Below, piece after piece: positions 1 through 8,233 of a DNA stretch of 33,113 bases. Under the pieces are notes generated by a model that saw only the letters and a program-made list of their open reading frames with translations, had not been told where the DNA came from and searched no databases. Origin of the DNA: CAYVSP01 sp964453655 (GTDB lineage Bacteria > Patescibacteriota > Saccharimonadia > Saccharimonadales > CAYVSP01); contig CAYVSP010000007.1 of NCBI GenBank assembly GCA_964453655.1, positions 1 through 33,113 of the forward strand, read 5' to 3'. Position 1 is the stretch's first letter; every line of letters begins with the position of its first letter. Made by a program: the position numbers and the translations under genes.

Positions 1-468
1 ATGGGGGCAGCTCTTTCGAGCGTTATTAATGGCGGTAAATATTATCAACCCCACCTAATAGACCAGACCTCTGCCTCTGGCACCTCGCCCGTAACTAAAC
101 AGTCGAAAGTTATCATGAACGATACTGTCAGTCAAACGACTAGTGATACCTTGAAAAACTTAATGGAATATACCTTCACAAAAAACCACGTAACCTATGG
201 CATGCCGAACTTACGCCCGGAGTACAGTATAGGCGGCAAAACCGGGACGGCTCAAATTGCAAACCCGGCTGGCGGCTACTATGAGAATAAGTACAATGGC
301 ACATTCATTGGCTACGTTGGCGGCGATAAACCGCAATACGTTATTATCGTACGTGTTAATGAGCCACATATTGGTGGCTATGCCGGCTCAAAGGCAGCTG
401 CTCCAATATTTGTTAGCCTAGCCAATATGTTAATTGATAGTTACGGCGTTACGCCCAAAACCCATTAA
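1..468 (+). CDS. ftsI: Septal peptidoglycan transpeptidase (FtsI/PBP2 family), C-terminal part, cut by window edge
   Basis: This is the C-terminal end of a class B penicillin-binding protein, which cross-links septal peptidoglycan outside the membrane with FtsW. The visible 155 residues include the third active-site motif K-T-G-T (Lys80 of this fragment) in the context GGKTGTAQ. The usual beta-strand follows (GTFIGYVGG, YVIIVRVNEP), then a GSKAAAPIF tail. The S-x-x-K and S-x-N motifs lie upstream of the window, so the ATG at base 1 is an internal Met and the real start is outside. The stop is 9 bp before mraY, so the gene belongs to the division/cell-wall cluster. FtsI rather than an elongation PBP is inferred from the neighbours mraY, ftsW, murG and ftsQ. 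Confidence 0.9.
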   Translation: MGAALSSVINGGKYYQPHLIDQTSASGTSPVTKQSKVIMNDTVSQTTSDTLKNLMEYTFTKNHVTYGMPNLRPEYSIGGKTGTAQIANPAGGYYENKYNGTFIGYVGGDKPQYVIIVRVNEPHIGGYAGSKAAAPIFVSLANMLIDSYGVTPKTH

Positions 469-477
469 AGAGGTATA

Positions 478-1539
478 ATGATAGAGATTTTTTGCAACAT
501 GACTCAAACCATAAACATCATAGTTCAAAGCGACACTGTCATTCGGATTTTGTTGCTGACATTCGCCAGCTTTTTATTGAGCATGTTAATTACACCTCTT
601 TATACAACGCTTGCCTATAAAAGGCAGTGGTGGAAGAAAGCACGCGAACAGGCCATAACGGGCGAGAAAGCAACTGTCTTCACCAGTTTACACGCCGAAA
701 AGCACAAACGGCATATTCCTACAATGGCCGGCCTAGTATTCGTTATATCAGTTACGCTCATTACTTTGATTGCTAACCTTAGCCGCGGCGAAACGTGGTT
801 GCCGCTGGCTGCTTTTGTTGGGGCCGGTGCAGTCGGGCTATTGGATGATATTATCAACATCCGGGGCACGGGGCAGGGTATAGCCGGCTTGTCTTCAAAA
901 TTGAAATTGCTACTAACAACCCTGATTGCCTTAATTGGCGGTTGGTTTTTCTATTTTAAGCTTGACGTTTCCTCGATTCAGATTCCGACGTGGGGCAACC
1001 TGCACATCGGCTGGCTAATCATCCCGCTTTTCGTATTAGTTGTTGTGGCCACGGCTAACGCTGTCAATATGACAGACGGTCTAGATGGTCTAGCTGGCGG
1101 TTTAACAGCGATCGCCTTCGGCGCCTATGCACTTATTGCCTTTATTGAAGGCCGTTATGGTGTGAGTGCCTTTTGTGCCAGCATTGTCGGTGCGTTGCTT
1201 AGCTATACTTGGTTTAATATTTATCCAGCCCGGTTTTTCATGGGTGATGTTGGCTCGTTTGCATTGGGGACGGCACTTGGTGTCGTTGCGATGCTTACCA
1301 ATGCGGTTTTATTGCTGCCGATTATTGGCCTTGTGTTCGTAGCTGAGGCTGGCTCGGTTATTTTGCAAGTTGGTTCTAAGAAACTACGCGGCAAGAAAAT
1401 CTTTAAATCGACTCCTATTCATCATCATTTTGAAGCTAGCGGCTGGCCAGAAGCTAAGGTTACTATGCGCTTCTGGACCATAGGGCAAGTCATGGCTATT
1501 GTCGGACTTATGATATTTATCTTAGGTAGATACATATGA
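478..1539 (+). CDS. mraY: Phospho-N-acetylmuramoyl-pentapeptide transferase MraY
   Basis: MraY is an integral membrane enzyme that transfers phospho-MurNAc-pentapeptide from UDP to undecaprenyl phosphate, making lipid I. The 353-residue protein is full length and has about ten hydrophobic segments. Family motifs seen are HIPTMAG near residue 80, the Asp pair in GLLDDI, NMTDGLDGLAGG near residue 198, FMGDVGS near 254 and the HHH loop (STPIHHHFE) near 314. All are compatible with an active enzyme, although the usual K-x-G-T-P-T-M-G-G box is altered to H-K-R-H-I-P-T-M-A-G. An AGAGG Shine-Dalgarno four bases before the ATG supports this start. The TGA stop overlaps the ftsW ATG (ATGA), indicating translational coupling. 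Confidence 0.96.
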   Translation: MIEIFCNMTQTINIIVQSDTVIRILLLTFASFLLSMLITPLYTTLAYKRQWWKKAREQAITGEKATVFTSLHAEKHKRHIPTMAGLVFVISVTLITLIANLSRGETWLPLAAFVGAGAVGLLDDIINIRGTGQGIAGLSSKLKLLLTTLIALIGGWFFYFKLDVSSIQIPTWGNLHIGWLIIPLFVLVVVATANAVNMTDGLDGLAGGLTAIAFGAYALIAFIEGRYGVSAFCASIVGALLSYTWFNIYPARFFMGDVGSFALGTALGVVAMLTNAVLLLPIIGLVFVAEAGSVILQVGSKKLRGKKIFKSTPIHHHFEASGWPEAKVTMRFWTIGQVMAIVGLMIFILGRYI

Positions 1540-2780
1540 GCTTAACGCGCCGACCACTATTTATGCATAGGGTTTCTCAGAGGCGACATCGACCAGATTA
1601 TTGGCTGCTTATGCTGAGCTCAATATTATTAGCACTGGGGCTAATAGTGGTTTATACGATTGGCCCGGGCCTGGCAGCCCAGAACCATGTTGGCGAAAAC
1701 TATTTTATTAACCGGCAGCTCTTTGCAGTGGTGCTTGGAATCGGTACTTTTGCACTTTGCTCTAAAATGCCGCTGGATGCTTGGCATAAAATCGAACGGC
1801 CCTTAATTATTGCCGCCATTATTGCCGCTCTAGCTGTGCGCTTGATTGGGCAACAGGTTAATGGTGCTTATCGCTGGATTCAAATTGGTGGCTTGTCATT
1901 CCAGGCAGTTGAGTTAATCAAATTCGCTTTTATTATTTGGCTAGCCGGGTTTCTGACAAGTAGGCTGAGGGAGGGGACACTTAACGATTCAACCCGAACA
2001 CTCAAACCACTGCTGATTGCGGTTATTTTGATTGGCATAGTGGTGGCAAAACTGCAGAGTGATTTAGGATCAACGGGAGTTATGATAGCCATTATGGCAG
2101 CAATGGTATATGTGGCCGGATTACCAATGAAGCGTATTCTTATGTTTGGCGGCATCGTCCTGATGGGGGCTGTGCTGTTGATAGCTTCCAGCGGTTATCG
2201 GCGCCAGCGTATCTTAACGTTTGTTCGACCTGAAAAAGACTGTTTGACATCTGGCTATCAGGTCTGCCAATCATTAATATCGGTTGGATCAGGCGGTATG
2301 TTTGGTTTGGGGCTTGCCAAAAGCGTACAGGCCTATGGTTATCAACCAGAGGCGGCTAATGATTCAATTTTTGCGATATATGCTGAGAAGTTCGGGTTTG
2401 TGGGAGTTAGCATATTACTTGGCTTGTTTATTGCTTTCTTTGGCCGCTTAAAGCGCATTGTTGAACGCGCACCTGATGATTATAGTCGCCTAATAGTGAC
2501 CGGTATCTTTGCCTGGCTTAGTACGCAAATGTTAATTAACGTCGGGGCTATGATCGGTCTATTGCCGCTTAAAGGTATAACCCTGCCATTTATAAGCTAC
2601 GGCGGCACCAGCCTTATTTTTGTGACGGCTGCCGTTGGCTTAGCGTTTCAGGTCTCACGCTATACAACCTTAGAGCGCGCAAGTAGTGAAATGAAAGGAA
2701 ACAGTGATGCGAGTCGTTTTGACGGGCGGCGGTTCAGGGGGGCATATCACCCCAGTCCTGGCAGTAGCTCGAGCCCTTAA
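1536..2780 (+). CDS. ftsW: SEDS-family septal peptidoglycan polymerase FtsW
   Basis: FtsW polymerises lipid II into glycan strands at the division site, working with the class B PBP encoded just upstream. The 414-residue protein has about ten membrane helices. It shows the SEDS signature: GSGGMFGLGL, then PEAANDSIFAIYAEKFGFVG, whose Asp matches the catalytic Asp of the family's PEAHTDFIFA box, and LPFISYGGTSL near the C-terminus. RodA is the alternative, but the position between mraY and murG favours FtsW. The start overlaps mraY by 4 nt. The last 25 or so residues are read through the start of murG in another frame and give a Ser/Pro/Arg-rich tail, so this end is probably not conserved. Confidence 0.95.
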   Translation: MSLTRRPLFMHRVSQRRHRPDYWLLMLSSILLALGLIVVYTIGPGLAAQNHVGENYFINRQLFAVVLGIGTFALCSKMPLDAWHKIERPLIIAAIIAALAVRLIGQQVNGAYRWIQIGGLSFQAVELIKFAFIIWLAGFLTSRLREGTLNDSTRTLKPLLIAVILIGIVVAKLQSDLGSTGVMIAIMAAMVYVAGLPMKRILMFGGIVLMGAVLLIASSGYRRQRILTFVRPEKDCLTSGYQVCQSLISVGSGGMFGLGLAKSVQAYGYQPEAANDSIFAIYAEKFGFVGVSILLGLFIAFFGRLKRIVERAPDDYSRLIVTGIFAWLSTQMLINVGAMIGLLPLKGITLPFISYGGTSLIFVTAAVGLAFQVSRYTTLERASSEMKGNSDASRFDGRRFRGAYHPSPGSSSSP

Positions 2781-3894
2781 GCATAAACGTCCTGATGTTC
2801 ATGTTATCTATGTGGCCCCAAAAGGCGACAAACTAAGTGATATTGTGGAACAAAATAATAACATTGATGAGGTCCGATTCATCATGAGCGGAAAATGGCG
2901 GCGTTATAATGGTGAAGGCTGGCGCCAGTTTTTTGACATTAAGACGATCGCCAAGAACACAGGAGATTTCTTCAGAGTGATTTGCGGCACGCTGCAGGCC
3001 TATCGGCTATTGGGTAAGTTGAAACCTGACAGTGTGCTGGTGAAAGGGTTGGTCCCAATTGGCTGGGCCGCAAGATTGAAAAACATTCCTTATGTAACGC
3101 TCGATCTCGATGCGCTACCCAGCTTAGCTAATCGTTTGGTTGCTAAACATGCTTCGTTTCATGCGGTCGGCGCGCCTAAGCAACTTTATAACTATCCGCA
3201 GACGAAAACATTCTACACCGGTATTCCTATCAGTGAAGCTTATGAAATGGTAACACCTCAATTGCAATCTCGCTGGCGTAAAGATATAGGGCTGGACAGC
3301 TTTGAATACGTTATCTTAGCAACCGGCGGTGGACTTGGCGCAGTGCGTTTGAACCAGGCGATTGCTTCGCAAATAGCGGCATTATTAAAACTATACCCCG
3401 ATCTTGCGTTAGTTCATGTTGTTGGTCGCGATCACGAGGACGAGATGAAGCGGCAATACACTGAAGTTCTAAGCTCTACTCTGGAGAGCCATGTTATAGT
3501 CAAAGGTTTTATCTCGGACATGTATAAATACAGTGGTGCCGCTGATCTTATTATTAGTAGGGCAGGAGCGACAAGTCTGGCAGAACTGTCGGCCCAAGCC
3601 AAGGCTTGCATTATTGTGCCGAACCCCCTCTTAACCAGCGGCCACCAGCTGAAGAACGCTGAGCAGTTGGCGGCTCACGGGGCTATCGATATTGTGCATG
3701 AAGACCAATTATCCAAACGGCCCGAAATATTACTCGAGCACATCGAAGATCTTTTATCCGAACCTTCACGTCGTGCTTCTTTAGGTAAGACCTTACATGG
3801 TCTAGCTCACTCGTCAGCTGCCGAGAATGTTGCCGATTTGCTGCTAAGATCAGCTGACAAACAAATGACACCAGAACATGAAGCTGCTAAATAG
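2707..3894 (+). CDS. murG: UDP-GlcNAc:lipid I N-acetylglucosaminyltransferase MurG
   Basis: MurG is a GT-B glycosyltransferase on the inner face of the membrane that adds GlcNAc to lipid I to make lipid II. The N-terminal glycine loop GGGSGGHITP follows directly after the start. The second loop GGGLGAVRLN, the donor-binding SRAGATSLAEL and the P-N-P-x(5)-H-Q-x-x-N-A segment are all in order, and the length (395 aa) is close to normal. I place the start at the ATG at 2707: it is 7 nt after an AAGGA Shine-Dalgarno, better than the GTG at 2704. The gene overlaps ftsW by 74 nt and ftsQ by 17 nt, so it is part of one compact operon. It makes the substrate that FtsW polymerises. Confidence 0.95.
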   Translation: MRVVLTGGGSGGHITPVLAVARALKHKRPDVHVIYVAPKGDKLSDIVEQNNNIDEVRFIMSGKWRRYNGEGWRQFFDIKTIAKNTGDFFRVICGTLQAYRLLGKLKPDSVLVKGLVPIGWAARLKNIPYVTLDLDALPSLANRLVAKHASFHAVGAPKQLYNYPQTKTFYTGIPISEAYEMVTPQLQSRWRKDIGLDSFEYVILATGGGLGAVRLNQAIASQIAALLKLYPDLALVHVVGRDHEDEMKRQYTEVLSSTLESHVIVKGFISDMYKYSGAADLIISRAGATSLAELSAQAKACIIVPNPLLTSGHQLKNAEQLAAHGAIDIVHEDQLSKRPEILLEHIEDLLSEPSRRASLGKTLHGLAHSSAAENVADLLLRSADKQMTPEHEAAK

Positions 3895-4786
3895 GAAAAA
3901 ATCGAATGCCCAGAATAGCCGGCGTAATGTAGCCAAACAGCCGTCACCGCCAATCGGCGGCGTATTCTCGTATCATGCTAGTCGTTCCAAAAGTGAGGAT
4001 GGCTTAGGCAGGGAAGAGCTATCCATGAAAACCACCAACAATAGGGCTTGGCATTACCTTCCATCGCTACTAGCAGCCTTTGGCATAATATTTTCGCTGT
4101 TATACGTTCTTCGTTTAGACACTAATCCTAGAATCATCTTAGCCGACAACACCGCAGGCATAAATTTGCACAGTAGCAATGAGTATCGGCTAGCCGGACA
4201 GAGGATCTTGGCTAATTCATGGCTTAATCACAATAAGCTTACTATTAATACCGGTGACGTTGAACGGCACTTGAAGTTGCAATTTCCGGAACTACGCGAT
4301 GCGGCTGTTACGCTGCCACTAATTGGTCATCGTCCTGTTATAGAACTGGCTATGGTACAGCCAGTGTTGGTTCTTGCTTCACAAAATGGTAACTTCGCGA
4401 TTGCACCAAATGGCAAAGCTATTTCTGCTGTTCAACCAAACAACAACACTCTTAAGTCGCTGCCAGTGATAACTGATAAGAGTCAACTCAAAGTTGATAT
4501 CGGCACTTTTGTATTACCACAATCAGAGGTAAGCTTTATTGAAACGTTGGTTGCTCAGCTAAAGGCTCAGAAGGTTAATATTGAATCAATGACATTGCCA
4601 GCTGCACCAAGTGAGCTGGATGTAAAGCCTAATGGAGCAGCCTATTATATTAAATTCAATACACTGCAGGATGCGCGAACTCAGGCTGGTACCTTCTTGG
4701 CTGTCAAACAAAGGCTTGAGAGCGACCATATTACACCGGCAGAATACATTGACGTTAGGGTAGAGGAGAAGGCCTTCTATAAGTAG
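3878..4786 (+). CDS. ftsQ: Cell division protein FtsQ/DivIB-like (POTRA domain)
   Basis: FtsQ/DivIB is a bitopic membrane protein that connects early and late parts of the divisome. This 302-residue protein has a cytoplasmic, basic, low-complexity N-terminus of about 55 residues and one membrane helix (about residues 62-80). A POTRA-like region follows, where LKLQFPELRDAAVTLPL and the E-L-A-M-V-Q-P strand match the beta-alpha-beta pattern. The closing strand YIDVRVEEKAFYK resembles the usual FtsQ ending (iDlRf...). Sequence identity to model FtsQ is clearly low, so the call rests on this layout and on the position directly after murG (17-nt overlap). It is the last gene of the cluster; ftsA/ftsZ do not follow. 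Confidence 0.8.
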   Translation: MKLLNRKKSNAQNSRRNVAKQPSPPIGGVFSYHASRSKSEDGLGREELSMKTTNNRAWHYLPSLLAAFGIIFSLLYVLRLDTNPRIILADNTAGINLHSSNEYRLAGQRILANSWLNHNKLTINTGDVERHLKLQFPELRDAAVTLPLIGHRPVIELAMVQPVLVLASQNGNFAIAPNGKAISAVQPNNNTLKSLPVITDKSQLKVDIGTFVLPQSEVSFIETLVAQLKAQKVNIESMTLPAAPSELDVKPNGAAYYIKFNTLQDARTQAGTFLAVKQRLESDHITPAEYIDVRVEEKAFYK

Positions 4787-4792
4787 GCGCTC

Positions 4793-4876
4793 GCTTTGGG
4801 GTTCTCAAGGCCGCTTCACGCCGGGAGCTTAAGCTCTCGGGCTGCACTCAGCAATCAGTCTTTCGAACTCCAAAGC
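4793..4876 (+). repeat. Nested inverted repeat after the division operon
   Basis: A 12-bp outer arm (4793-4804 with 4865-4876, one G-T pair) encloses a second, loop-less palindrome with 10-nt arms (4821-4830 with 4831-4840, one G-T pair). A T-rich tract with six consecutive T lies about 40 nt further on, in the region of 4912-4917. It begins 7 nt after the ftsQ stop, so it may act as a 3'-end stabiliser or a loose terminator of the mraY-ftsQ transcript. The spacing to the T-run is too long for a classical intrinsic terminator. Confidence 0.45.
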
Positions 4877-5065
4877 TCGCTCAAGTTCTCTGCTACTCTT
4901 CTACTGTTCGTTTTTTGTTCATTATATCTTGGTAGTGACGAATCTCACAAAAACTATATTGATATATCAAAAGCAGGGAATGTCAAATTATCATAGCTAG
5001 AGCAGTGTAAGGGAAGAAGCCTATAAAAATATAGAAGGCGAGAAAAATCAAGTAAAGTCAAATGG

Positions 5066-5108
5066 ACGTTGTGGAAAACTTTACAGCCGCGTGAAAAGTT
5101 TTACGACG
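5066..5108. repeat. Imperfect inverted repeat in AT-rich intergenic DNA
   Basis: The arms AAAACTTT (5075-5082) and AAAGTTTT (5095-5102) are perfect complements. They are flanked by further imperfect pairing, ACGTTGT on the left with ACGACGT on the right. This could be a protein-binding dyad or an RNA hairpin. No coding sequence lies nearby and no function is assigned. Confidence 0.4.
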
Positions 5109-5474
5109 TAGACACATAAGACAGCATGTATGCAAAGCCATGGTTTATATAGAGTAATGTAGCGAGTGTGGAAGCAGCATTATTGCGAGCTTGTGCAACC
5201 AAACGTTAAATACTCCCCTAGTAGGTAGGTATAACAAGTCATCTTAGACTGGATATAAAGAGTCGTAAAATATACATTGTGCGACGTTTGCCGTATGCCT
5301 TGGTTGTGTGCTCTGCTGCTTGTATTGTTTGTCTATTTTCTATTAGATTTTTTATTTATTTTTTTGTGTTGCTCCCTACTTTGTGTGGATGCGCTTACTA
5401 TTCCCAGCTAACACAATCACACTCACTTTCTAGGCCCTATATAATCCTGTTCGTATTTTGTTTATATTAGATTA

Positions 5475-5924
5475 TTAATAGCTAAGCGCTACGAATCCAA
5501 ACTCTACTTCAATGGGATGCTTAACGTCTTCCCTCATTGACTCTTCTTGGGTAAAGTAAGCAGAAAGATGCGCTCCTGCATGCCCTTCAGTTTCTCCGCC
5601 AAGTATTACTGCACCTCCAAGATTGAAGAAATGACTAACAAGGCGAGTTGAAACAATGGAACTTGATTTAAATTCAATTGCGACTCGGGCAGTTTGAATT
5701 ATGAATCTGGCGTCCTCAATAGCTTCTTCATCATTCACCCATGCACTACTAAAACGTCTCTCAAGGACAGCATCACTGATGGATATAACTAAATCGCTGT
5801 CTGACGGTTCTCTATAAAGTTGCTGTGCAACATTCAACAGACTACTAGATGGAACATTACCAACAATTCGTGCCATAGCAACAGTTCTGTCGCCTGCTCC
5901 TTCAAGTTCTAGTCCGCCAGTCAT
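5475..5924 (-). CDS. Hypothetical protein, unrecognised family
   Basis: The 149-residue product is soluble, with no signal peptide, membrane segment or motif that I recognise. It has a mildly acidic composition and a Gly-rich patch (NLGGAVILGGETEGHAGAH) near residues 107-125 that could be a loop or binding site. The ATG lies 9 bp after the stop of the sigma4-HARE gene on the same strand, so co-transcription is likely. Only a weak AGAG precedes the start. The long open frame in the same orientation as the upstream operon supports a real gene, but its function is unknown. It sits next to the AT-rich gene-free stretch, a plausible place for recently acquired DNA. Confidence 0.6.
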   Translation of the reverse strand: MTGGLELEGAGDRTVAMARIVGNVPSSSLLNVAQQLYREPSDSDLVISISDAVLERRFSSAWVNDEEAIEDARFIIQTARVAIEFKSSSIVSTRLVSHFFNLGGAVILGGETEGHAGAHLSAYFTQEESMREDVKHPIEVEFGFVALSY

Positions 5925-5933
5925 AAAATTTCT

Positions 5934-6974
5934 CTACTCAGCTAAGGCGTAGGTGGCTTTGGCAACGCGCTTAAATTGCGATTTGCCCTGCAGGTTCAAC
6001 AGGATGGTAGTTTCTTTAACATAGCGGCTTTTGAGCACGCGCTTAACGATTTCATCCCGGTGTAGTGGCCCGCCCTCTTTGCGCAGGACCTCTGATATAA
6101 CGTCGGCCACGGTGCCCCGCTTATAGCCCCACTCTTTAAGTGCATAAATGCCCCGGCCAATTAGTACGAACCGCTTGTCTTTAATAAGCTCATTATGAAT
6201 AGCTTGAGTAGTAACATCCTTGCGCTTAAAGTCAGATTTCTTAATCGCATCGGCAATTTCGTTAAAGTGCATGTGTTTACCATGTTCTTTTAGGATGACG
6301 TAAATCTTGTCACGGATGTTCTTTGGGTTCACTAGCGGCCATTTGACTAGCCCCCATGTACCATTCAAGCTGGCCAGCTGCTTAGAAATACTAGCTAACG
6401 CTTCGACATGCTTGGCGTCTTTGTTGCCAACTTTATTAGCAATGGTTTCGATATCAGACGGCACACCTATTTGTTTGATTGCATCGATAATCTTCTGGAC
6501 TTGATCACGGATAGCTTTTTCGTTATGAACTTCGCTTAGTCCGACTGCATGATAAAAATTATCATTATCATCAATTACTACCAAGCTTGGACATAGCTGA
6601 GCCAAAAAAGAGACATGCGATTGATCAATACGGCTGTTGGCTTTGGTCAATTGAGCTGTCAAATCGCTAACGCGGGCAACATTGCCTAAGTTGCGTAATT
6701 CGTCAACAAGTACGGCTTGAACTTCCTTAATATGAGGTAAGCCGTCATCAGCAGCTGTCTTAAGCCGTGAAACCACCGCCTTTTCTAACTGGCGGACACG
6801 TTCACGCGTAATGCCAAGTAACTCCCCTATTTGTTCCAGAGTTTCTTTTCTATCAAAAAGCCCGTAACGGCGCGCAACAATTTCTCTTTCCCGTTCGCGT
6901 TCAATCGTACCAAGTACATCATTAACAATCTTCTCGATGTTGAGCTTGGTTTTCGCTTCGGTTGTTACTGCCAT
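5934..6974 (-). CDS. Sigma-70 region 4 fused to HARE-HTH domains (RpoE/delta-like transcription regulator)
   Basis: The N-terminus (about residues 15-75) is a clear sigma-70 region 4 helix-turn-helix: TLEQIGELLGITRERVRQLE is the -35-recognition helix pattern. No region 2 (-10 recognition) is present, so this is not a complete sigma factor. The C-terminal half holds two winged-helix repeats of the HARE-HTH type known from the RNA polymerase delta subunit. One starts near residue 220 (HMHFNEIADAI, GRGIYALKEWG) and one near 285 (PLHRDEIVKRVL, KATYALAE). The likely role is an RNA-polymerase-associated regulator, by inference from these domains. A TTGACT-N17-TATAAT promoter lies just upstream, so the gene starts its own transcript and probably carries the 149-aa gene with it. 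Confidence 0.85.
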   Translation of the reverse strand: MAVTTEAKTKLNIEKIVNDVLGTIEREREREIVARRYGLFDRKETLEQIGELLGITRERVRQLEKAVVSRLKTAADDGLPHIKEVQAVLVDELRNLGNVARVSDLTAQLTKANSRIDQSHVSFLAQLCPSLVVIDDNDNFYHAVGLSEVHNEKAIRDQVQKIIDAIKQIGVPSDIETIANKVGNKDAKHVEALASISKQLASLNGTWGLVKWPLVNPKNIRDKIYVILKEHGKHMHFNEIADAIKKSDFKRKDVTTQAIHNELIKDKRFVLIGRGIYALKEWGYKRGTVADVISEVLRKEGGPLHRDEIVKRVLKSRYVKETTILLNLQGKSQFKRVAKATYALAE

Positions 6975-7016
6975 AATCTGCTCTTCCCTATCCGTTACTC
7001 ATACAATTTATGTATA

Positions 7017-7045
7017 ATTATAAAACACAAGTTTATAAAAGTCAA
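7017..7045 (-). promoter_or_regulatory. Sigma70-type promoter for the sigma4-HARE gene
   Basis: Read on the minus strand, the -35 TTGACT (7040-7045) and the -10 TATAAT (7017-7022) are separated by exactly 17 nt. The expected start is about 7010, giving a leader of roughly 35 nt to the ATG at 6974. An AGGGA element lies 10 nt upstream of that ATG. Confidence 0.75.
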
Positions 7046-7159
7046 CATTATGTTTGTGTATTCTTATTCTAGCACAAAATGGACGATATTTCTCACCCAT
7101 GCGCTAGCAAGCTATGAGAGCACATCTGTTAAACTTGTGCAAAACTATGGTGTTATCTA

Positions 7160-8233
7160 CTACGTTTCTTCTCTATCTTCAATGCCCGTAAGAAGTTCAC
7201 CGACAATATTTGTAGATATAAACTCTTGTATTCGTTTACCGTCGTCTGGCCACAGCGCAATAGCGTGGCGGAATTTTAAGTCCGCCATATCTGGGGTTAA
7301 GCTCTCCAAACTAATTGCTCCGGCCTCTTTAGCGAGTGCGCCCAATTCATAACGGTCAAGAATTACCCGTCCATCTTCGAACGGCGACAAAATACCTACA
7401 TGAATACCGGCCTTTGAGGCGGCAGCAATAGCATCAATCCAAGAATATGTAGTGTCGGTTTCGTAATCAGTCCACTCTCGGTTTGGAATCTGACCAGCCC
7501 CCTTACATTCTAGAATAACTCCTTTAAGACGGCCACGCTCGACCATATCCATAAGCATCCATGGCGGTGAATCAGCTGAAACTCGAATAGTTCCAACTTT
7601 TTTCTCAAGCTCAGTATCTAATCGTAGGTTCTGAACAGCCAATACCGGGTCTTTATAACGTAAGCCCTCTTCAAAATGAATATGAGGCCAAACACGCGCA
7701 ACTGGATTGCGGCCCGGCGTATAGAAAGCCATAAAGTTGGATTCGGCCCGCTTTTTTAACCGGCTTCCATCCCATACGTCACCAATACAAACGTTATAAA
7801 CACCTACCACATCGTTACGATGAAATGCAGCCGCAATTCGCAGAGTATTAGATAATTGCATATGGACGTCCGAGCCAACCTCATCCTTGGTCATTTGAGC
7901 ACCAATAACCAAAAGTGGCTTTTGTAGAGAGGTTTTGAAGAACATATTAAAGGCCGCTGTGGTCTCAGCCATACTGTCAGTACCATGCATGACAACAAAA
8001 GCGTCAAAATCCTGATATCTGCTGGCTAATTGTCTGGCGATCAAAATGCGTTCAGCATGAAGAAGATTGGTTGAATCTTGGCGAATTTTAAAGTCTTCAA
8101 GCGTCAATTCTACTTCTGGAGGAACCGATATGCCTTCCATTAGCTCTGCAGCTGATTTAGCAGCACGCAGCGGGTTGCCAACCATACCGAGCGTTCCGCC
8201 GGTGTTCAGTACATAGACCCGTGTTTTCTTCAT
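7160..8233 (-). CDS. ansA: L-asparaginase (type I / AnsA-like)
   Basis: This enzyme hydrolyses L-asparagine to aspartate and ammonia; family members often have some glutaminase activity. The first catalytic Thr lies in NTGGTLG at residues 11-17, and the second is in MHGTDSMAET near residue 83. The substrate-binding D-S pair (QDSTNLLHAE) and the conserved Lys region (DGSRLKKRAE) are present, so the active site looks intact. Length (357 aa) is normal and there is no signal peptide, so it is cytoplasmic. The start overlaps the stop of the ankyrin gene by one base (TAATG), indicating coupling. It is the last member of the glutaminase-like/ankyrin/asparaginase operon and the only member whose active site is kept. 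Confidence 0.9.
   Translation of the reverse strand: MKKTRVYVLNTGGTLGMVGNPLRAAKSAAELMEGISVPPEVELTLEDFKIRQDSTNLLHAERILIARQLASRYQDFDAFVVMHGTDSMAETTAAFNMFFKTSLQKPLLVIGAQMTKDEVGSDVHMQLSNTLRIAAAFHRNDVVGVYNVCIGDVWDGSRLKKRAESNFMAFYTPGRNPVARVWPHIHFEEGLRYKDPVLAVQNLRLDTELEKKVGTIRVSADSPPWMLMDMVERGRLKGVILECKGAGQIPNREWTDYETDTTYSWIDAIAAASKAGIHVGILSPFEDGRVILDRYELGALAKEAGAISLESLTPDMADLKFRHAIALWPDDGKRIQEFISTNIVGELLTGIEDREET

Larger units (their letters stand above)
4787..5474. other. AT-rich gene-free stretch with inverted repeats
   Basis: I see no convincing gene here. The two small open frames (66 aa at 4796, 63 aa at 5279) have no ribosome site, and the second is just a hydrophobic run from a T-rich tract. 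The stretch holds two inverted-repeat structures listed separately and becomes visibly more AT-rich than its neighbours after about 4900. It separates the convergent ends of the division cluster (+) and the 5475 gene (-). No tRNA, tmRNA or RNase P signature was recognised. Confidence 0.6.

Noticed and set aside
4788..4811. Third, minus-strand copy of the dispersed element (TGAGAA-C-CCC-AAA-GC resembles TGAGAAACCCAAGC)
   Set aside because: Only about 14 nt are similar; the rest of the 71-nt core is absent because it would fall in the end of ftsQ.
4796..4996. 66-aa frame after ftsQ
   Set aside because: It runs through the nested inverted repeat and has no start signal or recognisable composition.
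5279..5470. 63-aa hydrophobic frame as a small membrane protein
   Set aside because: No ATG-associated ribosome site (it opens with GTG), composed of a T-rich tract in AT-rich DNA; expected by chance.
6831..7352. 173-aa plus-strand frame across the 7017-7045 promoter
   Set aside because: It overlaps the start of one real gene and the end of another on the opposite strand and has unusual composition.
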